The notes under the pieces: generated by a model | Told to the model about the DNA's origin: nothing | The model's input: the letters and a program-made list of their open reading frames with translations, nothing else | Database searches by the model: none | Position numbers and translations under genes: made by a program | In this document: positions 51,329 to 60,653 of the stretch, piece after piece | Layout: each line of letters starts with the position of its first letter | Numbering within the stretch: position 1 is the first letter of the stretch | Assembly (NCBI RefSeq): GCF_900112205.1 | Contig: NZ_FOKW01000002.1 | Coordinates: forward strand, 62,001 to 126,000 | Reading direction: 5' to 3' | Source: Natronobacterium haloterrestre | GTDB lineage: Archaea; Halobacteriota; Halobacteria; Halobacteriales; Natrialbaceae | DNA: 64,000 nt

Positions 51329-51925
51329 ATGGGAACGATGGAGGATCTCCGGGTCACCGAGTGCACGCAGTGTCCGAAACTCGTCGACTGTCGGAGCCGG
51401 ATCGTCAACGGCACCGGCCCCGAGGACGCCGACGTGCTCTTCGTCGGCGAGGGGCCGGGCGCACGGGAGGACGAGCAGGGCGAGCCGTTCGTCGGCCGTA
51501 GCGGCTCCGTGCTCGACGACCAGCTCCGGATCGCCGGCCTCGACCGCGAGACGATTCGGATCACCAACTGCGTACGCTGTCGCCCGCCGGAGAACCGCGA
51601 CCCGACCACGGAGGAACTCGAGAACTGCCGAGGATACCTCGAGACCGAGATCGAGCGGCTCGACCCCGAGGTGATCGTCACGCTCGGGAAGGTGCCCAGC
51701 GAGCACCTGCTGGACCGTTCGGTCGCGGTCACGAAGGAGGCGGGAACGGTCGAGGACGTCCGCATCCGGGGCTCGCCGTACCGACTGCTGATCTGTGTTC
51801 ACCCGGCGGCGACGCTGTACGACCGCAGCCAGGAGGAGACGTTCGCGGAGACGATCGAACGTGCGGCCGACCTCGCCGGGGCGGACGGCAGCGAGGGCGG
51901 GCAGACGCGGCTCGACGGCTTCTGA
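51329..51925 (+). CDS. Uracil-DNA glycosylase, family 4 (Fe-S)
   Basis: 198 aa. ECTQCPKLVDCRSRIVNGTGP (cluster cysteines), VLFVGEGPGAREDEQGEPFVGRSG (motif A, catalytic E/D), ITNCVRCRPPENRDPTTEEL, VIVTLGKVPSEHLL and VHPAATLYDR (motif B, H-P-S/A). Family-4 UDGs remove uracil from DNA at high temperature or in archaea. The final residues GGQTRLDGF form a good PCNA-interacting (PIP-box) end. An ATG at 51338 is an alternative start; 51329 lies about 30 nt after a GAAAAAC run. Confidence 0.92.
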   Translation: MGTMEDLRVTECTQCPKLVDCRSRIVNGTGPEDADVLFVGEGPGAREDEQGEPFVGRSGSVLDDQLRIAGLDRETIRITNCVRCRPPENRDPTTEELENCRGYLETEIERLDPEVIVTLGKVPSEHLLDRSVAVTKEAGTVEDVRIRGSPYRLLICVHPAATLYDRSQEETFAETIERAADLAGADGSEGGQTRLDGF

Positions 51926-52015
51926 CCGGTGTGCGGACCAGGCGGACGGTAACTCGTCGGCGGAGGTTTCGCTCGCCGGCAGTCACTTGAACCGCCCGGC
52001 CGCCCCAGGACGACC

Positions 52016-52273
52016 ATGACCGATCTCACGCTTGACGACGTCGAGCGGAGCCTCGAGCGGGCGACCGACCTCGAGACGGAGGAGGCGGTCGCTGTGTTGC
52101 GAAGCGCCCGCGAGGACCTCGAGGCACTGGGGAGCGATCCGGACGTCGACGAGACGCGCCGCCGGGAACTCGAGGACACGCTCGACCAGCGCATCCGGGA
52201 GGTCGAGAACCGCGACGCCTACCGGGGAGAACTCGGCGCGGCGATGAACCCGGACGAGGACGACGCTCCTTGA
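52016..52273 (+). CDS. Small acidic coiled-coil protein
   Basis: 85 aa, almost all helical: LTLDDVERSLERATDLETEE, AVLRSAREDLEALGSD, then RRRELEDTLDQRIREVENRD. Heptad-like hydrophobic spacing suggests a coiled coil or helical hairpin. Adjacent to the UDG gene. Function unknown. Confidence 0.7.
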   Translation: MTDLTLDDVERSLERATDLETEEAVAVLRSAREDLEALGSDPDVDETRRRELEDTLDQRIREVENRDAYRGELGAAMNPDEDDAP

Positions 52274-52446
52274 GTACCCGGCGACGGACTCGCGGACCTC
52301 CTCTCGTCCGGAAAACGGTAACCACGTCGTACAGCCGCCGTCGAACGGCACCGCCAGTCGCTCTCTCCGGCACTCACTCGAAACCGCTCGTTGGATCCCG
52401 AAACGGTAGGACCGGTTTTTGCGCGACTCGTCGCTAAGCCCTCATT

Positions 52447-53844
52447 ATGAGCGGACCGAGTCGACGACGGGTGCTGTACGGTGCCTCGAGTGGTGCGGTC
52501 TGTATCGGGGTCGCCGGCGCGCTCGCGCGGAGGCGACGGCGGGAGCACGGTAGAGGCGGAGACGAAGACGACTCCGGTTCGGACGAGTTCGAACCGCTCG
52601 AGTCGACCGATCGAGGGTCCGGCGCCAGTCCGGACCTCGAGGTCTCGATCGCCGACACCTCGTCGCCGGTCGGTGCGGGCGACCGCCTGCGGGTCGTCGC
52701 CGAGATCACGAACCGGGGCGCGGCCGACGTCCGAACGCCGGTCGAGTTTCTCGTCGGCCACGACGCCGAACGCGTCGAACGGCGGGAGATGCCGGTCGCG
52801 GCCGGCGAGACGCGGACAGCCCGGTTCGACTTCTATACGTATCCGGTACCGACCGACGACGAGTTCCCGGTCGGCGTGGCGATCGAGGGCGACATCGCCG
52901 AGACCACCGTTGGCGTGATCGGCGCGTCGGAGCTTCCGACATCGCGCCCTGACCCGGAAATCTCGATCCGCGAGGCAACGGAGGTGCTCTTCGAGGCCGG
53001 GGCCCTCGAGCCCGACGAACGGCAGACGACCGTCTGGTGGGTCGACGGCGAGCGCGTCGGCAGTCCAGTCGGGGGCCCGTGGGAGGCGGCGTACTACGGG
53101 GAGTTGGACGCCCACTACCACCGGGAGACGTTCGAGGAGGATGGCACCCACGAGGTGGCCGCGGCCGTCGTTCCGGCAGACGACGAGGAGGAAACCTACG
53201 CCGCCCGGTGGACGGTCGAGGTCGCCGAGGACGGGCTTCCGTCCCCGGCGGTCGAGCCGCTGCGGCCGGACGGGGACACCGTCTCGGTCACGCGAGGCGA
53301 GTCCGTCGAGTTCGAACTCGAGGCGACCCGCGAGGACGGCGGGCTGGATCGCGTCGTCTGGTGGCTCACGCAGGCCGATACGATCCTCGGCGTCACCGAC
53401 CTCGAGGGCGAGACCGACACCGCGCGGCTGACGACGGACTCGCTCTGTCACACCTGCCGGGTCCTCCCGTGGGTGATCTGTGAGGACGGCACCGTCGCCA
53501 GCCCGGAGTCGGCGTGGGTGATCGACGAGGTTCGCGAGCGATCGGCGGACGGGATGACGGTCTCGATCCGCGGGACTAACTCGCCGGTGCCGGCGGGCGA
53601 CACCCTCGAGGTGATCGTCGACCTCGAGAACACGGGATCGACGTACCGCGAGGACGAACTCGAACTGATCGTGGGCCACGACCCCGAGCGCGTGGACACG
53701 CAACCGGTCTCGCTCGAGGGCGGCGCGACGGGTTCGGCGACGCTCGAGTTCGAGACCTACCCCGTCCGGCAGGACGAGCGGTTCCCCGTGCGGATCGTCG
53801 GCGCGGACGACGAGGACGAGGTGACCGTCGAAGTCGTGGCCTGA
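52447..53844 (+). CDS. Secreted protein with two CARDB-like repeats flanking a PKD-like middle
   Basis: 465 aa. N terminus GPSRRRVLYGASSGAVCIGV is a Tat-type signal without a clear lipobox. Residues about 58-148 and 372-460 are similar domains (SIADTSSPVGAGDRLRVVAE / SIRGTNSPVPAGDTLEVIVD; VGHDAERV / VGHDPERV; YTYPVPTDDEFPVGV / ETYPVRQDERFPVRI), each an Ig/CARDB-like sandwich. A middle region (160-360) holds further Ig/PKD-like strands (TVWWVDGERVG, VVWWLTQADTILGV). A surface adhesion or binding role is likely. Confidence 0.8.
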   Translation: MSGPSRRRVLYGASSGAVCIGVAGALARRRRREHGRGGDEDDSGSDEFEPLESTDRGSGASPDLEVSIADTSSPVGAGDRLRVVAEITNRGAADVRTPVEFLVGHDAERVERREMPVAAGETRTARFDFYTYPVPTDDEFPVGVAIEGDIAETTVGVIGASELPTSRPDPEISIREATEVLFEAGALEPDERQTTVWWVDGERVGSPVGGPWEAAYYGELDAHYHRETFEEDGTHEVAAAVVPADDEEETYAARWTVEVAEDGLPSPAVEPLRPDGDTVSVTRGESVEFELEATREDGGLDRVVWWLTQADTILGVTDLEGETDTARLTTDSLCHTCRVLPWVICEDGTVASPESAWVIDEVRERSADGMTVSIRGTNSPVPAGDTLEVIVDLENTGSTYREDELELIVGHDPERVDTQPVSLEGGATGSATLEFETYPVRQDERFPVRIVGADDEDEVTVEVVA

Positions 53845-53903
53845 CTGGTCGGGGATCGAGATAGTTCGGAACGCTAATACGACGGGCGGGCGACCGCTCG
53901 TTC

Positions 53904-54149
53904 ATGTCGCCCTCCGGCCCCTTCTTCGACGACAGCGGCGCGCTCAACGTCGGTCGGCTAAACGCCGAACTGGTTCCGATCGCAAAACTCGTCGCCGTGT
54001 TCGGTGCGATCGCGGCCGTCCCGTTCCTGCTGGCGGTCGCGTCCGGTGCCCTCGTGTTCACGCTGCTCTCGCAGTTCGTCCTCGCCGTGGGGAGCGCCGT
54101 CGTCCTGATTCACGTCGTGGCACGGGGAATCGAACTCGCCGACGAGTAG
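53904..54149 (+). CDS. Small two-helix membrane protein
   Basis: 81 aa with two strong membrane helices (VAVFGAIAAVPFLLAVASG and LLSQFVLAVGSAVVLIHVV) and a short soluble N terminus. Function unknown. Confidence 0.65.
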   Translation: MSPSGPFFDDSGALNVGRLNAELVPIAKLVAVFGAIAAVPFLLAVASGALVFTLLSQFVLAVGSAVVLIHVVARGIELADE

Positions 54150-54186
54150 CGTCTCTCGAGAAAGGTCGTCGGACGTGTCGTCCCTG

Positions 54187-54582
54187 TCACTGATCGGTCG
54201 TCCACTGCCCTTCCGGTAGGGCGGAAACCGTTTCCGGCCGGCCCTCCCGGTGATCGGCCACCCGTTCGAGGAACGGGCGCAGTTCGTCGAACCGGGGTCC
54301 TTTCGTGACGACGCGAGCAGCCCGATACCATTCGATGAAGCCGTAGTCGGCGAGGTTCGGGAGGTGAACGCAGTGCAGGCGAAGAAGCGCTTCGTCCACC
54401 CCCGGCAGATCTCGAGAGTCCGACAGGTGCTCCTCGAGAAGTGCCTCGTTCGCCTCGGCCACGTCCCGCGACGCGTCGGGCAACTCCGATACCGTCTGCA
54501 GATCGTGCCTCAGTAAGCCGAGTAACACCTCTCGCCGCTGTGGGTCCGCTAACGCGTCGAAAACGTCGTCTCTCCTGCTCAT
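54187..54582 (-). CDS. DUF7344-type winged-helix regulator
   Basis: 131 aa. DDVFDALADPQRREVLLGLLRHDLQTVSEL, LLRLHCVHLPNLADYGFIEW: the ArsR-like winged helix that opens with DALADPQRREVL, common in haloarchaeal regulators. The ATG at 54582 follows a GAGGTG ribosome binding site by 7 nt; a GTG at 54591 is a weaker alternative. A following segment (ERVADHREGRPETVSALPEG) is unstructured. Targets unknown. Confidence 0.82.
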   Translation of the reverse strand: MSRRDDVFDALADPQRREVLLGLLRHDLQTVSELPDASRDVAEANEALLEEHLSDSRDLPGVDEALLRLHCVHLPNLADYGFIEWYRAARVVTKGPRFDELRPFLERVADHREGRPETVSALPEGQWTTDQ

Positions 54583-54720
54583 ACTGTCCACCTCTCTCGG
54601 GCGACGTGCCCCAAACCATTAACTCACACACATTTTCACGGCGGTCGTGGTTTTGATTAAGTGAGTGACTGATCCGACGGCGCGGTTTGGCCGAGTCGCG
54701 GCGAGGTCGGCCGGACCCCC

Positions 54721-54733
54721 TCCCTTTTATTCT
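54721..54733 (+). promoter_or_regulatory. TATA element for npdG
   Basis: CCCTTTTATTCTG (54722-54734) lies about 25 nt upstream of the ATG at 54756. Confidence 0.6.
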
Positions 54734-54755
54734 GGTGCCGTACACAGTGGCCCCT

Positions 54756-55424
54756 ATGCGAATCGCACTACTCGGCGGCACTGGCGATATCGGCGAAGGG
54801 CTCGCGCTGCGTCTCGCTCGAGACACGGACCACGAGATCCTCGTCGGCTCCCGCGACCCCGAGAAGGCCCGGGAAGCGGTCGAAGAGTACGAGGGGACTC
54901 TCGCCGAGCACGGCGTCGACGCGGACCTGAAGGGGTTCGCAAACGAGATGGCAGCCGACCGGGCGGACGTGGTCGTGCTCTCGGTGCCGCCCTACCACGT
55001 CGGCGACACCGTCGACGCGGTCGCGGACAGGGTAGACGAGGACACGGTCCTGGTCACGCCCGCGGTCGGCATGCAGGGTGACGAGGACGGGATGCACTAC
55101 CACCCGCCGGGCGCTGGCAGCGTGACGGAACTGGTCGCCCAGCGTGCCCCCGACGGGGTCCCGGTGGTCGGCGCGTTCCACAACCTCGCGGCCGGCAAAC
55201 TGGCCGACCTCGAGATCGAGTTCGACCTCGATACGCTGCTGGTCGCCGACGACGCGGACGCGAAGAAACGCGTCCGGGACCTCACGAACGAGATCGAGGG
55301 GCTGCGCCCGCTCGACGCCGGCCCGCTCGCGAACGCGGCGGAGGTCGAGAGCGTCACGCCGCTTGTCATCAACATCGCTCGGTACAACGACGACCTGGAG
55401 GACGTGGGCGCGAAGTGGATCTGA
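54756..55424 (+). CDS. npdG: NADPH-dependent F420 reductase
   Basis: 222 aa. NpdG moves hydride between NADP(H) and coenzyme F420. The dinucleotide fold opens RIALLGGTGDIGEGLALRLA, with GSRDPEKA for NADP phosphate binding. Later VVVLSVPPYHVGDTVD and AFHNLAAGKLADLE are conserved in the family, and INIARYNDDLEDVGAKWI forms the end. Normal length. No F420 biosynthesis gene is adjacent. Confidence 0.92.
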   Translation: MRIALLGGTGDIGEGLALRLARDTDHEILVGSRDPEKAREAVEEYEGTLAEHGVDADLKGFANEMAADRADVVVLSVPPYHVGDTVDAVADRVDEDTVLVTPAVGMQGDEDGMHYHPPGAGSVTELVAQRAPDGVPVVGAFHNLAAGKLADLEIEFDLDTLLVADDADAKKRVRDLTNEIEGLRPLDAGPLANAAEVESVTPLVINIARYNDDLEDVGAKWI

Positions 55425-55609
55425 TCGCGGTCGCGATCCGGTACCCGGCCGCGTCGGATCCCCCCTGCGGTCGAGCCGTCGGCTCGAGTCGACGTCCATT
55501 CGAAAACGCTGGAGGAGGGAAACGACAGACCGGGAAACCCGGCATACCGAGCCAGCAAGCAGTCAGGACGGCGATACGGTCCGCGCCGAGAAACGGAACG
55601 AACGGGACC

Positions 55610-55879
55610 TTACGCGCCGGCTTCTTCGAGCGCGTCCTCGAGGTCCTCGCGCTGGGTGACGCCGACGAAGCGTTCGACGATACCGTCGTCGTTCTCGATG
55701 ATCAGCGTCGGCAGGGAACGGACCTGATACTCGTTGGCCACGTCCTGCTGTTCGTCGACGTTTACCTTCTCGACTTCGAAGCGGCCCTCCCAGTCCTCCT
55801 CGAGTTCCTCGAGGATCGGGTCCTGGGTCTTGCAGGGGCCACACCAGTCCGCGTAGAAGTCCTTGAGCGTGACAGTCAT
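55610..55879 (-). CDS. Thioredoxin-family protein
   Basis: 89 aa, short. LKDFYADWCGPCKTQDPILEELEEDW carries the active site WCGPCK (residues 12-17), then VDEQQDVANEYQVRSLPTLII with the cis-proline. The fold lacks the first beta-alpha unit of longer thioredoxins. Reduces disulfides in the cytoplasm. The reductase is not in this window. Confidence 0.9.
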   Translation of the reverse strand: MTVTLKDFYADWCGPCKTQDPILEELEEDWEGRFEVEKVNVDEQQDVANEYQVRSLPTLIIENDDGIVERFVGVTQREDLEDALEEAGA

Positions 55880-56043
55880 GCGGTCATCGCTACGTAGCTA
55901 CCCGCCGCGCATAAGGGTTTCCCAGTCGTGATCGTTTGCCGCTGCATCGGCACGGTTCTCGCGACGACCGCCAGCAGGGGCCGCCGTGATCGGCGGTCGC
56001 AACGGCCGGCGTTCGTTCCCACTCGCTGATCATTCGCCTCGGT

Positions 56044-56052
56044 TCTTTATAC
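56044..56052 (+). promoter_or_regulatory. TATA element for the UspA-type gene
   Basis: TCTTTATAC (56044-56052) lies 22-30 nt before the ATG at 56074 and supports it over an upstream in-frame codon at 56053. Confidence 0.55.
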
Positions 56053-56073
56053 GTGTCCGTCGAATTTCACGGT

Positions 56074-56718
56074 ATGTACCGACACATCCTGGTGCCGACC
56101 GACGGCAGCGATCCCGCCACGCGGGCGGTCGAACAGGGGATCGAACTGGCGGACCGGTTCGATGCCACGCTGCACGTCCTCTTTGCCGCCGACGTCGACG
56201 AGCGGACGCCCCTGGATCTCTCGGGGAGTCAGCCGGTCGAATCGGTACGCGAACACGGTCGACAACTGGTCGACGGCGTCGCCGAACGCACCCCGGACTC
56301 CGTCGACGTGACGACGAGCGTCGAGGACGGCGACCCGCGGGAGGTCATCCTCGAGTACATCGACGACAACGCGATCGACGTCGCCGTCATGGGGACCCAC
56401 GGTCGCCGCGGCATCGATCGACTCCTGCTCGGCAGCGTGACCGAGCACGTGATGCGTAACGCGGACTGTTCCGTCCTCGTTACCCGGGCGGACGAAGACG
56501 AGGAACCCGTCGGCGACGCCATCACGGCGGTCGACGTCGCCCGTGAGGCCCTCGAGGACGCCGAGGGGATCGACGTCGCCGACCTCGACATCGAGGACGA
56601 TCCCCACGAGATGGGTGGCTACTGGATCGTCCACGCGGAAAACGACGATCGGGCGTTCAACGTCCACATCTCCCGGGCGACCGGAACGACGCGTATCGCC
56701 GAACTGCGGGGAGAGTGA
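56074..56718 (+). CDS. Universal stress protein with C-terminal extension
   Basis: 214 aa. N-terminal UspA domain with MYRHILVPTDGSDPATRAVEQ and the ATP-binding pattern VAVMGTHGRRGIDRLLLGSV (G-x2-G-x9-G-S/T), then NADCSVLVTRA. After residue 150 an extra segment, VDVAREALEDAEG and GGYWIVHAENDDRAFNVHISRAT, adds a small domain (perhaps PepSY-like). Most Usp proteins end before this. Confidence 0.85.
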   Translation: MYRHILVPTDGSDPATRAVEQGIELADRFDATLHVLFAADVDERTPLDLSGSQPVESVREHGRQLVDGVAERTPDSVDVTTSVEDGDPREVILEYIDDNAIDVAVMGTHGRRGIDRLLLGSVTEHVMRNADCSVLVTRADEDEEPVGDAITAVDVAREALEDAEGIDVADLDIEDDPHEMGGYWIVHAENDDRAFNVHISRATGTTRIAELRGE

Positions 56719-56850
56719 CCGCAGCGGCGCTGACGCCTCCCCGCGTCGCCCTCCCGTTTTTCGAGACCCCGACGTTGGGGGGAGGGGGCTCGCCGGTTCC
56801 CCGTCGGTTTGGATCTGAGTCAACGATAGATCGGATGTTTGGTGACAGGA

Positions 56851-56860
56851 CAAAATATAT
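56851..56860 (+). promoter_or_regulatory. TATA element for the class III aminotransferase
   Basis: CAAAATATAT (56851-56860) lies 25-34 nt before the ATG at 56885, suggesting a leaderless transcript. Confidence 0.6.
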
Positions 56861-56884
56861 CTCTCACGATGGGAAGATTACAAT

Positions 56885-58240
56885 ATGACTGTAGGCCCAG
56901 CACTGGACGAACTCCACTTCGCGGACGCACCGTCGGTCGACGACGTCCCGGGTCCGAACTCGGAGCGACTCCTCGAGACACAACGCGAGATCGACAGTAA
57001 CGCGGTCGCGTACCCCAGACGGATCCCGATCGCGCTCGAGGAGGCCCGCGGCGCGACCGTCCGCGACGCCGACGGGAACACGTTCCTCGACTTCTTCGCC
57101 GGGATCGGCGTGCTCAACGTCGGCCACTCCAACCCGTACGTCCTCGAGGCGGTCCAGGACCAACTCGAATCCTTCACCCACACGATCGACTTCCCGACGG
57201 AGCCGCGGCTGGAACTCATCGAGCGCCTGCGCGAAATCGCGCCCGGCGACCTGCAGGGGGCGAGCAACGTCGTCTTCGGCGGGCCAAGCGGCAGCGACGC
57301 GATCGAGGGCTCGATCAAACTCGCGAAACACAACACCGGCCGCCACGGCCTGCTCGCGTTCGAGGGGGCCTACCACGGGACGACCGCCGGCGCGCTCAGC
57401 CTCACCGCCGGCAAGAAGTACAAGGAGGGGTACGGGCCGCTCCTGCCGGACGCGATCCACGCACCCTATCCCTCCGCGAGCGGCGACGACGTCTCGGTAT
57501 CGACGGCGCTCGAGGCGGTCAAACGGAAGTTCGAGGACCCCTACGGCGGCCACGAGACGCCCGCGGGGATCTGGGTCGAACCGATCCAGGGCGAGGGCGG
57601 CGTCGTCGTCCCGCCCGAGGGGTTCCTCGAGGGCCTTCGCGACATCGCCGACGACAACGACGCACTCCTGATCGTCGACGAGATCCAGACCGGCCTCGGC
57701 CGGACCGGGGAGTGGTTCGCCGCCGACCACTTCGACGTGACCCCCGACGCGATCACGATGGCCAAGGCGCTGGGCGGGACCGGGCTCCCGATCGGCGCGA
57801 TGCTCTATCACGAGGACCACGACACCTGGGGGCCCGGTGGCCACGTCGGCACGTTCCGCGGGAACGTCCCGGCGATGGTCGGCGGGATCCGGGCCATCGA
57901 GTACATCGAGTCGCACGACCTGCTCGCGCACGCGACCGAAGTGGGCAGCTACCTGCGGGACCGGTTCCGCGAGGTCGCTGCCGAGACGCCCGCACTGACG
58001 GACGTCCGCGGCAAGGGACTGTTCGTCGGCCTCGAGTTCGTCACGGACGGCGAACCAGACAAGGAACTCGTGAAAGAAATCCAGCGGAACTGTTACGAGA
58101 ACGGCGTACTCGTCTGGAGCGCCGGCAGACACGGCAACGTCCTGCGGCTGATCCCGCCGCTCGTTCTGACCGAAACACAGGCCCGGATCGGCGCGGACGT
58201 GATCTGTGACGCGATCGAGACGGCGGCCGGCGATCGGTAA
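56885..58240 (+). CDS. Class III aminotransferase
   Basis: 451 aa PLP enzyme of the ornithine/4-aminobutyrate/diaminobutyrate group. [18 protein letters not shown] opens the fold. Further motifs: [50 protein letters not shown], and [19 protein letters not shown] before the Schiff-base Lys in [16 protein letters not shown]. The long N terminus and this motif set look like haloarchaeal 4-aminobutyrate or diaminobutyrate aminotransferases. Substrate unproved. It converges with an Lrp-family regulator. Confidence 0.88.
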   Translation: MTVGPALDELHFADAPSVDDVPGPNSERLLETQREIDSNAVAYPRRIPIALEEARGATVRDADGNTFLDFFAGIGVLNVGHSNPYVLEAVQDQLESFTHTIDFPTEPRLELIERLREIAPGDLQGASNVVFGGPSGSDAIEGSIKLAKHNTGRHGLLAFEGAYHGTTAGALSLTAGKKYKEGYGPLLPDAIHAPYPSASGDDVSVSTALEAVKRKFEDPYGGHETPAGIWVEPIQGEGGVVVPPEGFLEGLRDIADDNDALLIVDEIQTGLGRTGEWFAADHFDVTPDAITMAKALGGTGLPIGAMLYHEDHDTWGPGGHVGTFRGNVPAMVGGIRAIEYIESHDLLAHATEVGSYLRDRFREVAAETPALTDVRGKGLFVGLEFVTDGEPDKELVKEIQRNCYENGVLVWSAGRHGNVLRLIPPLVLTETQARIGADVICDAIETAAGDR

Positions 58241-58266
58241 CGGGGCCCGACAGACGACGCGAGCGG

Positions 58267-58797
58267 TTAGTCCGACTCTTCGGTCTCGTCGCCGCGGATC
58301 CCCTGCCTGGCCAGCAGCACCTCCGGATCGTAGTCCTGGAGCATGCTGATCCCGACGTCTTCCTTGATCGTCGAGATGGCGAACTTCGAACTCGTGCGCC
58401 TGATCTCGTCGATCGACTCGTACTCCTCGACGAGTTTCTCGACCATGTCACGCGAGGTGAGCCGAGCGATGACGATGAAATCCGTATCGCCCATCGTGAA
58501 GTACACCTGGTTGACTCCCTCGATGTCGCCGAGCTTTCGGCCGACGGCCTCGTGGTATCCTTCGTCGTATTCGGCCCACACCTCCGAGATGACGGTGATC
58601 TCGAGGCCGAACTTCTCGCGGTCGATGTCGAACAGGTCGTTGGTGATGACGCCGGCTTCCTTCAGGTTCTGGATGCGGTAGTGGACGGTCGATTTCGGGA
58701 TTCCGGTCACCTCGTGGATGGTCTCCGTATTGAACGACTCTTCTTCGGCGATGGCGAACATGATCCGAACGTCGCGCTCGTCGAGTGACTCGCCCAT
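58267..58797 (-). CDS. Lrp/AsnC-family transcriptional regulator
   Basis: 176 aa. Winged helix LDERDVRIMFAIAEEESFNTETIHEVTGIPKSTVHYRIQNLKEAGVI, then the RAM/AsnC effector domain (EITVISEVWAEYDEGYHEAV, YFTMGDTDFIVIARL). Likely sensing an amino acid. It lies tail-to-tail with the aminotransferase gene (26 nt between stops), so control of that gene is possible but not shown. Confidence 0.92.
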   Translation of the reverse strand: MGESLDERDVRIMFAIAEEESFNTETIHEVTGIPKSTVHYRIQNLKEAGVITNDLFDIDREKFGLEITVISEVWAEYDEGYHEAVGRKLGDIEGVNQVYFTMGDTDFIVIARLTSRDMVEKLVEEYESIDEIRRTSSKFAISTIKEDVGISMLQDYDPEVLLARQGIRGDETEESD

Positions 58798-58923
58798 TGG
58801 GGTTTCATTGGGCGGAGGGACACTTGATTGTACCTGGCGGGGAGACGTAACCGAGAGTCGAACCGTTCGATCGACCCGAACGCGGGTCGAAAGATTTAGT
58901 TCCGGTGGTGCGTAGGAACGCGT

Positions 58924-59085
58924 ATGGACAGAGGACAGAACACCGGCGGACTGATGTCCAGTGCCGGGCTCATCCGGTACTTCGACTCGGAGGACTCGAA
59001 CGCGATTCTCATTAATCCGAAGACGGTCATCGCGACCGGCGTCATGCTGGGCGTCGTCGTCCAGTTGCTGACGTTCGTCTCCTGA
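58924..59085 (+). CDS. Sec61-beta/SecG subunit of the protein translocase
   Basis: 53 aa. [20 protein letters not shown], then one membrane helix [20 protein letters not shown]. The GLIRYF...NPKTVI pattern is the archaeal Sec61-beta signature. It forms the third subunit of the SecYE channel. Short gene with an ATG at 58924. Confidence 0.9.
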   Translation: MDRGQNTGGLMSSAGLIRYFDSEDSNAILINPKTVIATGVMLGVVVQLLTFVS

Positions 59086-59337
59086 TCGAGGACTGGCTGC
59101 CGGTTTCTCCCTTCGGCCTCCGACCTCAGACCCCCCTCGAGCGGTCGGGCCGTCGTTCCCTACGTGTGCTTTCCCGTCGAGTTCCCCTCTCGAAGCCCTG
59201 GAGTCGCCCGTCGTGTCGCCGATACATTCTGGAGACGGTGAGCGAACCGGACACCGCGGACGCGGCCGTTTTCGGACGCCGACAGTCCGCCGATCGCATG
59301 CGCGTCATTTTTGAACGCACTCTCCCTACGGGCCTGC

Positions 59338-60048
59338 ATGACACTCGAGGCAGGCGTCGTCGCCGTCCAGGGCGACGTCGAGGAGCACGCCGCCGCCATC
59401 GAACGCGCTGCGCGATCCCGGGGCCGAGAGGTGACCGTCCACGAGATCCGCGAGTCCGGTATCGTCCCGGACTGTGACCTGCTGGCCATGCCGGGCGGCG
59501 AGTCGACGACCATCTCGCGGCTGCTCCGCGAGGAGGGGATCGCACCCGAAATCCGGGACCACGTCGAGGCCGGTAAACCCCTGCTCGCGACCTGTGCGGG
59601 GCTGATCGTCGCCTCGAGCGATGCCCGCGACGACCGGGTCGACGAACTCGGCCTGCTCGACGTCAGCGTCGAACGCAACGCCTTCGGACGACAGAAAGAC
59701 AGCTTCGAGGCTCCGCTCGAGGTGACGGGTCTCGTGGGGGAAAACGGCGACGGCGACGGAGACGGAGACGGGGACGAGGACGAGTCCCCGTTCCCCGCGG
59801 TGTTCATTCGCGCGCCGGCGATCGACGACGTCACCGGCGACGTCGACGTGCTCGCGACCTGGGAGGACCGCCCAGTCGCCGTCAAACAGGGACCGGTCGT
59901 CGGTACGGCGTTCCACCCGGAACTGACCCCCGACAGTCGGATCCACGGACTCGCGTTCTTCGAGAACGAGGCGGCGTCGGTTCCGGAGGGGGGCACGCTC
60001 GAGTCCGAGGCCGAATCAGAAGCCCAGACCGGGGCGGGCGTCCGGTAG
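59338..60048 (+). CDS. pdxT: Pyridoxal 5'-phosphate synthase glutaminase subunit
   Basis: 236 aa. VVAVQGDVEEHAAAIERAA and LLAMPGGESTTISRLL are the oxyanion elements. LLATCAGLIV holds the catalytic Cys, and VVGTAFHPEL the catalytic His-x-Glu. It supplies ammonia to PdxS. A Gly-Asp repeat (GENGDGDGDGDGDED, residues about 136-150) interrupts the protein, and the C terminus has extra residues after the usual end. pdxS is not in this window. Confidence 0.93.
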   Translation: MTLEAGVVAVQGDVEEHAAAIERAARSRGREVTVHEIRESGIVPDCDLLAMPGGESTTISRLLREEGIAPEIRDHVEAGKPLLATCAGLIVASSDARDDRVDELGLLDVSVERNAFGRQKDSFEAPLEVTGLVGENGDGDGDGDGDEDESPFPAVFIRAPAIDDVTGDVDVLATWEDRPVAVKQGPVVGTAFHPELTPDSRIHGLAFFENEAASVPEGGTLESEAESEAQTGAGVR

Positions 60049-60185
60049 GTTGCGGTCCGTTCGCACGGGACCGCGCCGGTCCCCAGTCCCAGTTTCTCGA
60101 CTCTCCGTTCGGCCTCCGGCCGTCGCCCTCGTGCATGCATTCGCGACCGAACACGTTTTTCTCCCTTGCACCCGTCGGTAGCGAT

Positions 60186-60653
60186 ATGCAGGCAACCATC
60201 GACGCGGTCCGCGTCGCGGGGACACCGCAGGGTCCAGTTCCGGTGGTGGTTCTCGCAGTCGACGGCGAAGAGGACGTCGTTCCCATCTTCATCGGGTTCG
60301 AGGAGGCGACCAGCATCGCTCGCGGCCTCGAGGCCGACGACATCGGTCGCCCGCTGACCCACGACCTGTTGCTCGACGTGATGGAGGAACTCGGGAGCCG
60401 GATCGACCGCGTCGTCGTCAGCGAGATCCAGGAACGCGACGACGGGCAGGGCGGCACCTACATCGCCGACCTCCACCTCGAGACGCCCCGCGGGGGGGCG
60501 GTGGTCGACGCCCGACCGAGCGATTCGCTGGCGCTTGCCGCCCGGACGAACGCCGACATCGAGGTGACCGAGGAGGTATACGAGAACGGCCGAGACGACA
60601 GGAGCAAGTTCGAGGAACTCCAAGACATCCGCGACGTCTCCGGTGAGATGTAG
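60186..60653 (+). CDS. Bifunctional nuclease family protein
   Basis: 155 aa. MQATIDAVRVAGTPQGPVPVVVLAVDGEEDVVPIFIGFEEATSIARGLE, with later RPLTHDLLLDVMEELGSRIDRVVVSE and DARPSDSLALAAR: all conserved for the DUF151/BFN family (DNase and RNase activity reported for plant and bacterial members). The stop abuts the ATG of hisE directly, so the two are co-transcribed and probably coupled. Confidence 0.88.
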   Translation: MQATIDAVRVAGTPQGPVPVVVLAVDGEEDVVPIFIGFEEATSIARGLEADDIGRPLTHDLLLDVMEELGSRIDRVVVSEIQERDDGQGGTYIADLHLETPRGGAVVDARPSDSLALAARTNADIEVTEEVYENGRDDRSKFEELQDIRDVSGEM

